Origin: Hymenobacter sp. BRD128
Lineage (GTDB): Bacteria > Bacteroidota > Bacteroidia > Cytophagales > Hymenobacteraceae
Assembly: GCF_013256625.1 (NCBI RefSeq)
Contig: NZ_CP053908.1
Span: forward strand, 434,001-498,000
Length of the DNA: 64,000 bases
Reading direction: 5' to 3'
The notes under the pieces are model-generated. The model did not search any database. It was given only the letters and a program-made list of their open reading frames with translations, and was not told where the DNA came from. The translations under genes and the position numbers were made by a program. Each line of letters begins with the position of its first letter. Position 1 is the first letter of the stretch. This document shows positions 27,756 through 36,346 of this stretch, one piece after another.

Positions 27756-28721
27756 ATGCAACAAGTCAGTTCCCGGCCCATCCTGGAGGCGCGTGATGTG
27801 CGTAAGCACTACGCCGCCCACACGGCCCTCGATGGCGTAAGCCTGGCCGTGCCCGAGCGCAGCATCTTTGGCCTGCTTGGGCCCAACGGCGCGGGCAAAA
27901 CCTCACTCATCCGCATCATCACCCAGATAACGGGGGCCGACTCGGGCGAGATTCTGTTTCGGGGCGAAAAGCTGAACCCTAGCCACATCGGCCAGATTGG
28001 CTACCTGCCGGAAGAGCGCGGGCTTTATAAAAAAATGAAGGTGGGCGAGCAGCTCATTTACTTGGCGCGGCTGCGGGGCATGGACCGGGCCGAGGCGGTG
28101 GCACGCATCAAGAGCTGGCTCGACCGGCTAGAATTGAAGGCTTGGGCCCAGAAAAACGTGGAAGACCTCAGCAAAGGCATGCAGCAGAAGGTGCAGTTTA
28201 TTGCCACGGTGCTACACCGGCCTAGCCTCATTATTCTCGACGAGCCGTTTTCGGGCTTCGACCCGATTAATGCCAACCTGATAAAGGACGAGATTCTGCG
28301 CCTGCGCGACGAGGGCGCGACCATCATCTTCTCGACCCACCGCATGGAATCGGTTGAAGAGCTTTGCGACAGCATTGCCCTCATCAACCGCTCGCACAAG
28401 GTGCTCGACGGGCCGGTGTCACAGATTAAAAACCAGTTTAAAACCAATACCTACGAGGTCGAAGGCCAGGGCCGCCTGCTGGTGGTGCACCCCGATTTTG
28501 AGGTAGTAGAGCAGAAGGCGCGCGAAAACGACCACTTTTATGCCCGTATTCAGCTGCACGCCGGCGCTACCCCCAACGACCTGCTGCGCTTCCTCATCGG
28601 GCAGGTGCAGGTGCACGCTTTCCGCGAGCGCATTCCGAGCATCAACGAGATATTCATTCAGCGGGTGCGCGAAACCATGCCCGAGTCTTTAGTCGAAACC
28701 GAAGCTTCCACTGCCCGCTAG
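27756..28721 (+). CDS. ABC transporter ATP-binding protein
   Basis: 321 residues from the ATG at 27756. Walker A GLLGPNGAGKTSLIRI (about residue 44), Q-loop around YLPEERGLYKKMK, signature LSKGMQQK, Walker B LIILDEPFSGFD and the switch His in IIFSTHRMES. The C-terminal region after about 220 is the extension found in the NatA-like export group (DUF4162-type). It energises the permease encoded 19 bases downstream. Substrate unknown; Na+ or an antibiotic are the usual guesses for the group. Confidence 0.93.
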   Translation: MQQVSSRPILEARDVRKHYAAHTALDGVSLAVPERSIFGLLGPNGAGKTSLIRIITQITGADSGEILFRGEKLNPSHIGQIGYLPEERGLYKKMKVGEQLIYLARLRGMDRAEAVARIKSWLDRLELKAWAQKNVEDLSKGMQQKVQFIATVLHRPSLIILDEPFSGFDPINANLIKDEILRLRDEGATIIFSTHRMESVEELCDSIALINRSHKVLDGPVSQIKNQFKTNTYEVEGQGRLLVVHPDFEVVEQKARENDHFYARIQLHAGATPNDLLRFLIGQVQVHAFRERIPSINEIFIQRVRETMPESLVETEASTAR

Positions 28722-28740
28722 GGTGCTGCCCCTCCGTATT

Positions 28741-30129
28741 ATGGACAAAATCTGGCTCATTATTCAGCGCGAGTATCTGACCCGCGTGCGCAAAAGAAGC
28801 TTCCTGGTAATTTCGCTGCTGGCCCCGCTGCTGCTGGGCGGCACTACCATTGCCGTGAGCAAGCTCAACTCGGCCTCGGGCCCCGATGTGGTGGCCGTGC
28901 ACGATGCTAGCGGCCTGCAAGTGGCTGGCCACCTCACCGATACAGAAGATGTGCGCTTTGTGCCCGCCGCCGCTGGCTCGCTGCCCGAGGCGCAGGCTGC
29001 CTTCGAAAAAGCCAAGCCCAAACAGGCCGCGCTGCTCAGTATTCCGGCGGGCTTTGGGCTCGATAGCGCCAAGGGCATGCAGATTCTGGCCAAGGGCAAC
29101 GTATCGCTGAAGCGCCGCGAAGCTATTCGCAAAGCAGTCAATAAGGCCGTGGGCGAATTGAAAATGGCGCGCTCGGGCCTTCAGCAGGCAACCATTGACA
29201 ACCTGCAGGCCAAGATAGACCTGGCGGCTATCAACCTCGACGAGCGCGGCGGCAAGCGCAACGACGTGGGCACCACCACCGCAATGGCCTATTTCCTGTC
29301 TATTCTGGTTTACATGTTCATTTTCATCTACGGCGTGCAGGTGATGCGAGGCGTGAGTGAAGAAAAGTCGAGCCGCATCCTGGAAGTGATGATTTCGTCG
29401 GTGAAGCCGTTTCAGCTCATGATTGGCAAGATTCTGGGCATTGCGGGCGTCGTGCTCACGCAGTTTGCGCTGTGGCTGGTGCTGTCGTGGGGCATCACGA
29501 CCGTAGTAATGCCGTTGGTTTTAAAGGCCGATAAGCCGACTACTACTCTCCCTACAACCACGCCCGGCACTACCGCTCGCCCGGCCGCGCCGGCCGGCAG
29601 CCCGGCAGTGGTAGCCGCTAGCCCTACCCGGGCCGACCAGGCGATGGCCCCGCCGCAGCCCGGCCAGCCATTCAGCATCTGGAGCGTGCTCGAGGAGTTG
29701 CCTATCGGCAGCATTATCGGCGGCTTTCTGTTTTATTTTCTGGGCGGCTACCTGTTGTACTCGGCTATGTTTGCGGCTATTGGTTCGGCGGTGGATGACC
29801 AGACCGACGCGCAGCAGTTTATGTTTCCGGTGACTATTCCACTCATTTTGAGCTACATCGTGAGTATCAATGTCATCATCAACGGCGACCCCAACGGCCC
29901 GCTAGCCTTCTGGCTATCGATGATACCGGTGACCTCGCCCATTGCGATGGTCATGCGCCTGCCCTTCGGCGTGCCCGCCTGGCAGCTGGCCCTATCGGGG
30001 GTGCTACTGATTGCTGGCTTCGTGGGCACGACGTGGGTGGCGGCCCGCATCTACCGCGTGGGTATTCTGATGTATGGTAAGAAAGTGACCTACAAAGAAT
30101 TGTCGAAGTGGATGTTCTATAAGGGATAA
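28741..30129 (+). CDS. ABC-2 type transporter permease (NatB-like)
   Basis: 462 residues from the ATG at 28741. An N-terminal helix (SFLVISLLAPLLLGGTTIAV) is followed by a large extracytoplasmic domain (about 45-180) and a block of membrane helices (AMAYFLSILVYMFIFIYGVQ onward). MRGVSEEKSSRILEVMISSV is the conserved ABC-2 'EKxxrileplL' motif. A Pro/Thr/Ala-rich loop (about 260-310) separates the membrane helices. It partners with the upstream ATPase as an exporter in the inner membrane. Confidence 0.9.
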   Translation: MDKIWLIIQREYLTRVRKRSFLVISLLAPLLLGGTTIAVSKLNSASGPDVVAVHDASGLQVAGHLTDTEDVRFVPAAAGSLPEAQAAFEKAKPKQAALLSIPAGFGLDSAKGMQILAKGNVSLKRREAIRKAVNKAVGELKMARSGLQQATIDNLQAKIDLAAINLDERGGKRNDVGTTTAMAYFLSILVYMFIFIYGVQVMRGVSEEKSSRILEVMISSVKPFQLMIGKILGIAGVVLTQFALWLVLSWGITTVVMPLVLKADKPTTTLPTTTPGTTARPAAPAGSPAVVAASPTRADQAMAPPQPGQPFSIWSVLEELPIGSIIGGFLFYFLGGYLLYSAMFAAIGSAVDDQTDAQQFMFPVTIPLILSYIVSINVIINGDPNGPLAFWLSMIPVTSPIAMVMRLPFGVPAWQLALSGVLLIAGFVGTTWVAARIYRVGILMYGKKVTYKELSKWMFYKG

Positions 30130-30146
30130 GAAAACCCTGGAAAAAA

Positions 30147-30244
30147 AGAACGTCATGCTGAGCTTGCGAAGCATCTTGGCTGCTTTGTTGGTTATTCTCC
30201 AACGGTGCGGTAGAGATGCTTCACGTTGTTCAGCATGACGTTCT
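30147..30244. repeat. Palindromic GTCATGCTGAGC repeat, copy upstream of the ChaN-like gene
   Basis: AGAACGTCATGCTGAGCTTG (30147-30166) with the following GAAGCATCT pairs with the region ending at 30244 (GCTTCACGTTGTTCAGCATGACGTTCT has the complement). It ends only 5 bases before the next gene's ATG. Confidence 0.82.
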
Positions 30245-30249
30245 TTTAT

Positions 30250-31149
30250 ATGATGTTCACTCAGTTTATACGGCGATTACCATTTCTGCTCCTGCTGCCG
30301 CTGCTGGCCTTCGCGCCGGCCGGCGAACGCCCTGCCTACCGCCTCTTCACCAGCCAGGGCCAACCCGCCGACTACGACCAGGTGCTGGCCCAGCTAGCCC
30401 AGGCCGACGTGGTGCTTTTCGGCGAGCAGCATAATGACCCCATCGCGCATTGGCTGGAACTGCAGATAACTAAGGACTTAGCACAACTGAAAGGACCTAG
30501 CAAGCTGGTGCTGGGCCTCGAAATGTTTGAGCGCGACGTGCAGCCGCTGGTGGCCAGCTATGCCGCCGGCACCCTGGCCGACTCGGCCTTTGAGCGCCAG
30601 AGCCGGCCCTGGCCCAACTACGCTACCGACTACCGGCCGCTGCTGCAATTTGCCCGTAATCAGCACATTACCGTAGTGGGCACCAACGCACCGCGCCGCT
30701 ATGCCCAGCAGGTAGCGCGCGGCTCGCTGGCCGCCCTCGACAAACTGCCGGCCGAGGAAAAGGCCTACCTCGCGCCGCTGCCGCTGAAAGTGGATTATGA
30801 GTTGCCGGGCTACAAAAACATGGCCGCCATGTTTGGCGACGCCAGCGCCGCGCACGGCGGCGGGGCGCGCAACGTCATTCAGGCACAAGCTCTTAAGGAT
30901 GCCACGATGGCGTATTACATCCAGCGCAGCCTAGCGACGGTCCAGACGATGCTGCACCTTAATGGCTCGTATCATTCTGACCATCACGACGGTATTGTGT
31001 CCTATTTGCGCACGCAAGCCAAAACCCCGCTCCGCATTCAAACGCTGAGTGTGGTGACGCAAAGCCAGCTGCAACAGCTTGATAAAGAAAACCTAACTCT
31101 AGCCGATTATATCATCGTCGTGCCCGACGATATGACTAAGACGTATTAG
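30250..31149 (+). CDS. ChaN family haem-binding-like exported protein
   Basis: 299 residues from the ATG at 30250; a TTG at 30226 lies inside the repeat and is unlikely. After a signal peptide (FLLLLPLLAFAPAG) come the family motifs VVLFGEQHNDPIAHW (about 55-70), LVLGLEMFERDVQPL, WPNYATDYRPLL and MLHLNGSYHSDHHDGI. This is the ChaN/'cofactor haem-binding' family (PF04187, EreA/TIKI-like fold), usually outer-membrane or periplasmic and linked to iron or haem uptake. No lipobox is visible. It converges on the cupredoxin gene, 8 bases apart. Confidence 0.85.
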   Translation: MMFTQFIRRLPFLLLLPLLAFAPAGERPAYRLFTSQGQPADYDQVLAQLAQADVVLFGEQHNDPIAHWLELQITKDLAQLKGPSKLVLGLEMFERDVQPLVASYAAGTLADSAFERQSRPWPNYATDYRPLLQFARNQHITVVGTNAPRRYAQQVARGSLAALDKLPAEEKAYLAPLPLKVDYELPGYKNMAAMFGDASAAHGGGARNVIQAQALKDATMAYYIQRSLATVQTMLHLNGSYHSDHHDGIVSYLRTQAKTPLRIQTLSVVTQSQLQQLDKENLTLADYIIVVPDDMTKTY

Positions 31150-31157
31150 GCCGGCCG

Positions 31158-31535
31158 CTACTTCACCACCAGGCTGCCGCGCAGCATGCCCATGCCGCAG
31201 GTAAACTCGAAGCGGCCCGGCTGCTGGGGCAGCAATTCGACCAGGGTAGTCTGGAAAGCCGGCAGGTCGCGCCGCACGTTAAAGTCGGGCATGAGCAGTT
31301 CTTCCGAGCAGCTATTTTCTTCGTCGCGGTAAAAATTGAGCTGCACCGGCCGGCCGTGCGTTACCTCAATCACGCTGGGCGAATAGCCGCCTTTCACGGT
31401 AATATCGACCTGCTGCACGCCGCCCGAAGTGGACTGCGCGGCCACTGCTGGTCGGCTAGAAAAGAAGAAGTACCAGAGCACCAAGCCAGCTAGCGCCAGG
31501 CCTACGATGGTGACAAAAAGAGCGACTGAGTCCAT
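31158..31535 (-). CDS. Membrane-anchored cupredoxin-domain protein
   Basis: 125 residues. One N-terminal membrane helix (VALFVTIVGLALAGLVLWYF) anchors a cupredoxin beta-barrel (VDITVKGGYSPSVIEVTHG, then RPVQLNFYRDEENSCSEELL and FEFTCGMGMLRGSLVV). The Cys in the EENSCSEEL loop and the CGMGM end provide the plausible copper ligands. It lies 18 bases downstream of the copper-exporting ATPase on the same strand, so it probably receives or buffers copper outside the inner membrane. Confidence 0.88.
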   Translation of the reverse strand: MDSVALFVTIVGLALAGLVLWYFFFSSRPAVAAQSTSGGVQQVDITVKGGYSPSVIEVTHGRPVQLNFYRDEENSCSEELLMPDFNVRRDLPAFQTTLVELLPQQPGRFEFTCGMGMLRGSLVVK

Positions 31536-31553
31536 AAATAGCTGATAGATAGG

Positions 31554-33827
31554 CTAGCGACCCGCAAAGGCCCGCAGCCGTAGCGAATTGGTGAGCACCG
31601 AAACGGAGCTGAGCGCCATTGCGCCGGCCGCTAGCATGGGCGAAAGCCGCACCCCAAAAAATGGGTAGAGCAACCCCGCCGCGATGGGAATGCCCAGCAG
31701 GTTGTAGATAAAGGCGAAAAACAGGTTTTGCTTGATGGTGCGGATGGTTTGGCGCGACAGCCTAATGGCCGTAACTACGCCTTGTAAGTTGCTGCGCATG
31801 AGCGTGATACCGGCTGCTTCCATTGCTACGTCGGTGCCGCCGCCCATCGCCAGGCCAATGTCGGCCTGCGCCAGGGCCGGCGCGTCGTTGATGCCATCGC
31901 CGACCATAGCCACGGTGCGGCCTTCGGCCTGCAACTGCTTTACCTGCTGCGCTTTATCCTGGGGCAATACTTCGGCGAAGTAGCGCTTTATACCAACCTG
32001 GCTGGCTACCTGGGCGGCCGTTTGGGGGTTGTCGCCGGTCATCATCACTACTTCTAGGCCTAAGTCTTGCAGCTGCCGGATGGCGGCGGCCGAAGTATCG
32101 CGCACCGTGTCGGCCACGCCCAGCAGGCCGGCGGCTTGGCCCGCTACGGCCACGTAGAGCACCGTTTTGGCCTGAGCTTGCAGCGCTTCGGCCTGGGTGG
32201 CTAGCGCGGGTGGCAGCGCAATGTTTTCGTCAGTCAGCAGGCGGCGGTTACCGATGAGCACTGCTTGGCCCGCTACGGTGGCGGCGGCTCCTTTGCCCTC
32301 TTTTGCTTGAAAACCCGAGGCTAGCGGCGCGGTGCCGGCCGGCTGGCTAGCCCCGGCGTAGCGCACGACGGCCTCGGCCAACGGGTGTTCACTCTGTTGC
32401 TCTACAGCCGCTATCAGCGGTAGCAGCTGCGCCTCGGTGTAGCCGGGCGCGGCGATAAAATCCGTAACGGCGGGCTCGCCGCGCGTGATGGTGCCGGTTT
32501 TATCAAGGAGCACCGTATCAACTTTATACGCTTTTTCCAGCGCCTCGGCATTGCGAATAAGTACGCCTTGCTCGGCGCCCTTGCCGGTGCTCACCATAAT
32601 GGCCGTGGGCGTGGCTAGCCCCAGCGCGCAGGGGCAGGCAATGATAAGTACCGCCACGAAGCTGACCAGCGCCAGCGGCAGCCGCGAGGTTACCGGCGCC
32701 AAATCGAACCACAGCACGAACGTGAGAATGGCAATCACGACCACCGTGGGCACGAAAATGGCGCTTACCTTATCGGCCAGCCGCTGAATGGGCGCGCGGC
32801 TGCCCTGGGCATCTTCGACCAGCTTCACAATCTGGGCCAGCATCGTGTCGGCCCCTATTTTATTGACCCGGAAGCGGAAGGCCCCGGTCTTATTGAGCGT
32901 GGCACCAAAAACTGAGTCGCCGGGCTGCTTGGTCACGGGCAGGCTTTCGCCGGTGAGCATGGCCTCGTCCACGGCCGAGTGGCCGGTTTCGACGGTGCCG
33001 TCGGTGGCGATTTTCTCGCCGGGGCGCACGGCCACGAGGTCGCCGGGCTGCACCTGCTCGATGGGTACATCTACCTCCTGGCCATCGGGGCGCACCACGC
33101 GGGCCGTGCGGGCCTGCAGGCCTAGCAGGGTGCGGATAGCGGCCGAAGTCTGGGTTTTAGCGCGCATTTCCAGCACTTTACCCAGCAAGATGAGCGCGAT
33201 AATGGTGGCCGTGGTGTCGTAGTACACCTCGGGCGGCACCCCATGGCTGGCAAAGAAGCCAGGCACCACCGTGGCGGCCAGGCTGTATAAAAACGCCGCC
33301 CCGGTACCCACCGCAATCAGCGTGTCCATATTGGCCGAGCGGTGCTGCAAGCCGTTCCAGGCCGACGAGTAAAACTCGCGCCCGCTGAATAGCAGCACTG
33401 GCAGCGTGAGGGCTAGCAGCAAATAATTGAGCGCCTGCGGATTGAGGTGCATCATGAGCGCGGGCCACAGCATGCTCATGCTCAACGCCATAATAACAGC
33501 CGCTAGCCCGGCCGCCACCCCAAGGCGACGCTTCAATACTTGGTAAGCGGCGGCTTTCTGGCGGTCTATTTCGGCCTGGCGGTCGGCGGCGCTGGTGTCG
33601 GGGGCACGCGCGGCCACGGCGTAGCCGGCGTTTTCGACGGCCGCACGCAGGTCGGCCGGGCTAGCTTGGGTAGGGGCGTAGGTGATAGTCGCCTTTTCGG
33701 TGGCGTAGTTTACGAGCGCAGCTTGCACGCCGGGCGTGCGGCTCAAGGATTTTTCCACGGCGGCGGCGCAAGCGGCGCAGCTCATCCCCTTAATGTCGAG
33801 GGTGGTGGTTTGAGAAGGGGCAGACAT
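31554..33827 (-). CDS. copA: Copper-exporting P1B-type ATPase
   Basis: 757 residues. One N-terminal metal-binding domain with GMSCAAC (Cys17, Cys20), about eight membrane helices, the actuator motif LTGESLPV (about 291), the metal-site CPC (398-400), the phosphorylated Asp442 in [22 protein letters not shown] and the last-helix [11 protein letters not shown] and [11 protein letters not shown] signatures of Cu+ pumps. It uses ATP to export Cu+ across the inner membrane. It is the first gene of a unit with the cupredoxin, and is divergent from a small copper-chaperone gene at 34095. Confidence 0.96.
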   Translation of the reverse strand: MSAPSQTTTLDIKGMSCAACAAAVEKSLSRTPGVQAALVNYATEKATITYAPTQASPADLRAAVENAGYAVAARAPDTSAADRQAEIDRQKAAAYQVLKRRLGVAAGLAAVIMALSMSMLWPALMMHLNPQALNYLLLALTLPVLLFSGREFYSSAWNGLQHRSANMDTLIAVGTGAAFLYSLAATVVPGFFASHGVPPEVYYDTTATIIALILLGKVLEMRAKTQTSAAIRTLLGLQARTARVVRPDGQEVDVPIEQVQPGDLVAVRPGEKIATDGTVETGHSAVDEAMLTGESLPVTKQPGDSVFGATLNKTGAFRFRVNKIGADTMLAQIVKLVEDAQGSRAPIQRLADKVSAIFVPTVVVIAILTFVLWFDLAPVTSRLPLALVSFVAVLIIACPCALGLATPTAIMVSTGKGAEQGVLIRNAEALEKAYKVDTVLLDKTGTITRGEPAVTDFIAAPGYTEAQLLPLIAAVEQQSEHPLAEAVVRYAGASQPAGTAPLASGFQAKEGKGAAATVAGQAVLIGNRRLLTDENIALPPALATQAEALQAQAKTVLYVAVAGQAAGLLGVADTVRDTSAAAIRQLQDLGLEVVMMTGDNPQTAAQVASQVGIKRYFAEVLPQDKAQQVKQLQAEGRTVAMVGDGINDAPALAQADIGLAMGGGTDVAMEAAGITLMRSNLQGVVTAIRLSRQTIRTIKQNLFFAFIYNLLGIPIAAGLLYPFFGVRLSPMLAAGAMALSSVSVLTNSLRLRAFAGR

Positions 33828-34094
33828 AAAGATAAATAACTAAAAATCAGGATTGAACAAGCAGAATCAGGCTAGGGGCTGCTCGGCTGGCTTCTATACA
33901 AATTAACGCGAAGAAGCTGCGCACAGCGGTACGCAATTCGGCCGCAGACTTGCATTATTACGCGTTGGTTATGGCCTAATCATGTAGGTGTACGGCAAAA
34001 ATTTGTGCGGAAATGCACGAAAATCAGCCTGAAATTTGTAGTACCCAGCTAGCGGCCTCATTCATCAGACGCTTCCCTTTACTTATTTCTGATT

Positions 34095-34307
34095 ATGTCA
34101 ATGCTTCGTTTTAAAACCACCATTAACTGCGGCGGCTGCATCAAAGCCGTTACGCCCGCGCTCAATAAAGAAGTAGGCGCCGAGAATTGGCAGGTCGATA
34201 CTGCCAGCCCTGATAAAGTGCTCACCATCACCTCGGGTCGCGTATCGGCCGCCCAGGTGCTGGCCGCCGTAGAGCAGGCCGGCTTCCAGATTACGCCGCT
34301 GAGCTAG
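34095..34307 (+). CDS. Small heavy-metal-associated (CopZ-like) protein
   Basis: 70 residues with the ferredoxin-like HMA fold: MLRFKTTINCGGCIKAVTPAL, whose CGGC replaces the usual MxCxxC, then VDTASPDKVLTITSG and VLAAVEQAGFQIT. It is cytoplasmic and probably carries Cu+ to CopA, which is divergently transcribed 267 bases away. A strong bidirectional terminator follows. Confidence 0.88.
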   Translation: MSMLRFKTTINCGGCIKAVTPALNKEVGAENWQVDTASPDKVLTITSGRVSAAQVLAAVEQAGFQITPLS

Positions 34308-34330
34308 TCTCTGCGCTTTGCGACTCAGCA

Positions 34331-34364
34331 ATTAAAAAAGCCCGGCTAGCCGGGCTTTTTTAAT
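34331..34364. terminator. Bidirectional terminator
   Basis: A 34-base perfect palindrome: ATTAAAAAAGCCCGGCT and its complement AGCCGGGCTTTTTTAAT. It lies between the copper chaperone gene (+) and a convergent small gene (-) and has T runs on both strands. Confidence 0.9.
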
Positions 34365-34378
34365 GTGTACGAGGCAAG

Positions 34379-34567
34379 CTAATCATCCGAGTCATCGGGC
34401 TTGAGCTTTTGCAGAGCGCTGGCTAGGCCCTGCCGCAGCTGCTTGCCCGAATCGGGCGGCAGCTGCTCGCCGATATGGTATTGCTTTTGCAGGCGCTCCC
34501 ATTCTTCAATAGGAATAAAAACCCCGGTAATATTGCCCTTGGCGTCGGATAAGTATTTGATGTCCAT
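34379..34567 (-). CDS. Small antitoxin-like protein
   Basis: 62 residues: MDIKYLSDAKGNITGVFIPI then EEWERLQKQYH. The 'DxKGxxxxVxIPxxEWExLxxxY' pattern is typical of short Phd/RelB-like or DUF-type proteins in Bacteroidota that are often, though not always, antitoxins. No toxin gene lies beside it: the upstream neighbour is the Fe-S carrier at 34607. It may be an orphan antitoxin or a small regulator. The call rests on resemblance only. Confidence 0.55.
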   Translation of the reverse strand: MDIKYLSDAKGNITGVFIPIEEWERLQKQYHIGEQLPPDSGKQLRQGLASALQKLKPDDSDD

Positions 34568-34606
34568 GGCTTTGCTGGCAATAAAACTGGTGAGTAGGCT
34601 AGCGGG

Positions 34607-34954
34607 CTAGGCCGAAAATGACGAGCCGCAGCCGCAGGTGCTCTTGGCCTGGGGGTTATTGAAGGTGAAGCCGCGGGCGTTGAGGCCGTCCTGGAAGTCA
34701 ACTTCCATCCCGAGCACGTACATGGCGTGCTTTTTATCCATAATGAGCTGCACGCCGTCGAGGTCGTACACTTCGTCCTGGTCTTTGGCTTTGTCGAAGC
34801 CCAGCAGGTAGCTCATGCCCGAGCAGCCGCCGCCCTGCACCCCGATGCGCAGGCCGTAGTCGGCGGGTACGCTTTTCTCCTGAATGATATTTTTAACCTC
34901 AACTAACGCGCGGGGCGTGAGGCCAATAGGCGGCGCTAACGTGGTGGTGGCCAT
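34607..34954 (-). CDS. HesB/IscA-family iron-sulfur carrier
   Basis: 115 residues. It has the three conserved Cys: GGGCSGMSYLLGF (about 44-56) and the C-terminal CGCGSSF. The preceding IGVQGGGCSG and INxxGL-type VDFQDGLNARGFTFNNP are the A-type carrier signature. Such proteins carry [2Fe-2S] or [4Fe-4S] clusters to target enzymes in the cytoplasm (IscA/SufA/ErpA). No other isc or suf gene is nearby, so the exact type cannot be named. Confidence 0.92.
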   Translation of the reverse strand: MATTTLAPPIGLTPRALVEVKNIIQEKSVPADYGLRIGVQGGGCSGMSYLLGFDKAKDQDEVYDLDGVQLIMDKKHAMYVLGMEVDFQDGLNARGFTFNNPQAKSTCGCGSSFSA

Positions 34955-35148
34955 AACGGGTCCTGAGTTTAGAATGAATGTAGATAAGACAAATATACGC
35001 TAGCTAGCGGGCCAGCCGTGCACTTAAACAGGGCAGGGCCGGCGGCGGTTCACGGCGCGAGGCTAGGCGGGGGCTGGCGGGCAAAAACAGGTCCAAAACT
35101 CCGCGCTACCGTAGTTTCACGGTTAGCCAGGGCATTCTTCTACATTTT

Positions 35149-35685
35149 ATGGACACGACCACTTATTTCTTTGACTTACTCAAGACCATCCTGCCCGCGC
35201 TCATCGTGGCCGGGGCCATCTACCTGCTTTTTCGGCAGCATTTAGAAAAAGAACAGCAGCGCCGCCTCATCGAGCTACGGCTCGACAGCAGCAAAACGAC
35301 TTTGCCGCTGCGCCTGCAAGCCTACGAGCGCATGACGCTGCTGCTGGAGCGCATTTCGCCCAACAATATCCTGGTGCGCCTGAGCAGCGCCGGCCAAAAT
35401 GCGGCCGACTACCATCGCCTGTTGCAGCAGGAAATCCGGGCCGAGTTTGAGCACAATTTTGCGCAGCAGCTCTATATAACGCCCGAAGCCTGGGCCCAGG
35501 TGAAGCAGGCGAAGGAAGATGTTCTCACCATGATAAACCGGGCCTTTCATGGCCTCCAAAATCCCACCCAGCTGCGCGGCACTGAGCTAGCCAAGCGCAT
35601 TCTGGAAGGCCTGATGACCGACGCCGCCGACCCCACCGCCCAAGCCCTGGCCATGGTGAAGCGCGAGGCGGCCGGGCTGTTTTAA
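35149..35685 (+). CDS. Membrane-anchored hypothetical protein
   Basis: 178 residues. One N-terminal membrane helix (ILPALIVAGAIYLLFRQH), then a helical cytoplasmic part beginning KEQQRRLIELRLDSSKTTLPLRLQAYERM-like, with LLERISPNN and FEHNFAQQLYITPEAW. This resembles the DUF7935 group common in Bacteroidota. Its stop overlaps the following nucleotidase ATG (TAATG), so translation is probably coupled. Function unknown. Confidence 0.75.
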   Translation: MDTTTYFFDLLKTILPALIVAGAIYLLFRQHLEKEQQRRLIELRLDSSKTTLPLRLQAYERMTLLLERISPNNILVRLSSAGQNAADYHRLLQQEIRAEFEHNFAQQLYITPEAWAQVKQAKEDVLTMINRAFHGLQNPTQLRGTELAKRILEGLMTDAADPTAQALAMVKREAAGLF

Positions 35686-36230
35686 TGTTTATAGCAGCGA
35701 TGACCAAACAACGAATTGCCGTGGATATGGACGAGGTAATGGCTGATGCCATTGCCCGGTTTCAGGAGTGGTACGGCCGCGATTTTCAGCTGGAGCTGAC
35801 GCTCGAAGCCTTACGCGGCAAGCACCCGCATGAAGTAGTGGCGCCCGAGCACCAGCCCGCGCTACGCGCCTACCCCAACGCCGAGGGTTTCTTCCGCGAC
35901 CTGCCGGTTATCAAAGACAGCCAGTGGGTGTTGCAAGCGCTAGCCCAGAAATACGAGCTGTTTGTGGCCTCGGCGGCGATGGAATTTCCTACTTCCTTTC
36001 TCGACAAATACCAGTGGCTCCAGCAGCATTTCCCGTTTATTCACTGGCGCAACTACGTGTTTTGCGGGGATAAGAGTATGCTGAACGTCGATTACCTCAT
36101 CGACGACAATGCCTATAATTTCGATGGCCTGCGGGGCGAGGGCTTGCTATTCGACGCGCCGCACAACGCGCTCGAAACCCGCTACCGCCGCGTGCGCGGC
36201 TGGCAAGAAGTAGCGGATATTTTGTTGTAG
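35685..36230 (+). CDS. 5'(3')-deoxyribonucleotidase (NT5C family)
   Basis: 181 residues, or 176 from the second ATG at 35700 (MTKQRIAVDMDEVMADAIAR), which is the more typical start. HAD-superfamily motif I is VDMDEVMAD, motif II/III lies in LFVASAAMEF and motif IV is the paired Asp in YLIDDNAYNFDG. It dephosphorylates nucleoside monophosphates in the cytoplasm, probably dUMP and dTMP by family. It overlaps the upstream membrane-protein gene by 1-4 bases. The 3' end is followed by a 19-base tandem duplication covering the stop codon. Confidence 0.88.
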   Translation: MFIAAMTKQRIAVDMDEVMADAIARFQEWYGRDFQLELTLEALRGKHPHEVVAPEHQPALRAYPNAEGFFRDLPVIKDSQWVLQALAQKYELFVASAAMEFPTSFLDKYQWLQQHFPFIHWRNYVFCGDKSMLNVDYLIDDNAYNFDGLRGEGLLFDAPHNALETRYRRVRGWQEVADILL

Positions 36231-36253
36231 ATTAGATATTTTGTTGTAGATTA
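36216..36253 (+). repeat. 19-base perfect tandem duplication
   Basis: GATATTTTGTTGTAGATTA occurs twice in direct succession (36216-36234 and 36235-36253). The first copy contains the last codons and the TAG stop of the nucleotidase gene. Confidence 0.9.
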
Positions 36254-36268
36254 TCAGTTTAATAAACT

Positions 36269-36309
36269 AAAAGAGCGTCATGCTGACGAAGGAGGCATGA
36301 CGCTCTTTT
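36269..36309. terminator. Bidirectional terminator with repeat-like core
   Basis: AAAAGAGCGTCATGC (36269-36283) pairs with its complement at 36295-36309 between two convergent genes. The core CGTCATGCTGACGAAGG resembles the palindromic repeats listed elsewhere. Confidence 0.85.
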
Positions 36310-36346
36310 TTGTGCTTGCTCGTTTGTACTTAGCTCAGCAGCCAGC

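Noticed and set aside
30226..30249. TTG start for the ChaN-like gene
   Set aside because: It lies inside the hairpin repeat; the ATG at 30250 is better placed before the signal peptide.
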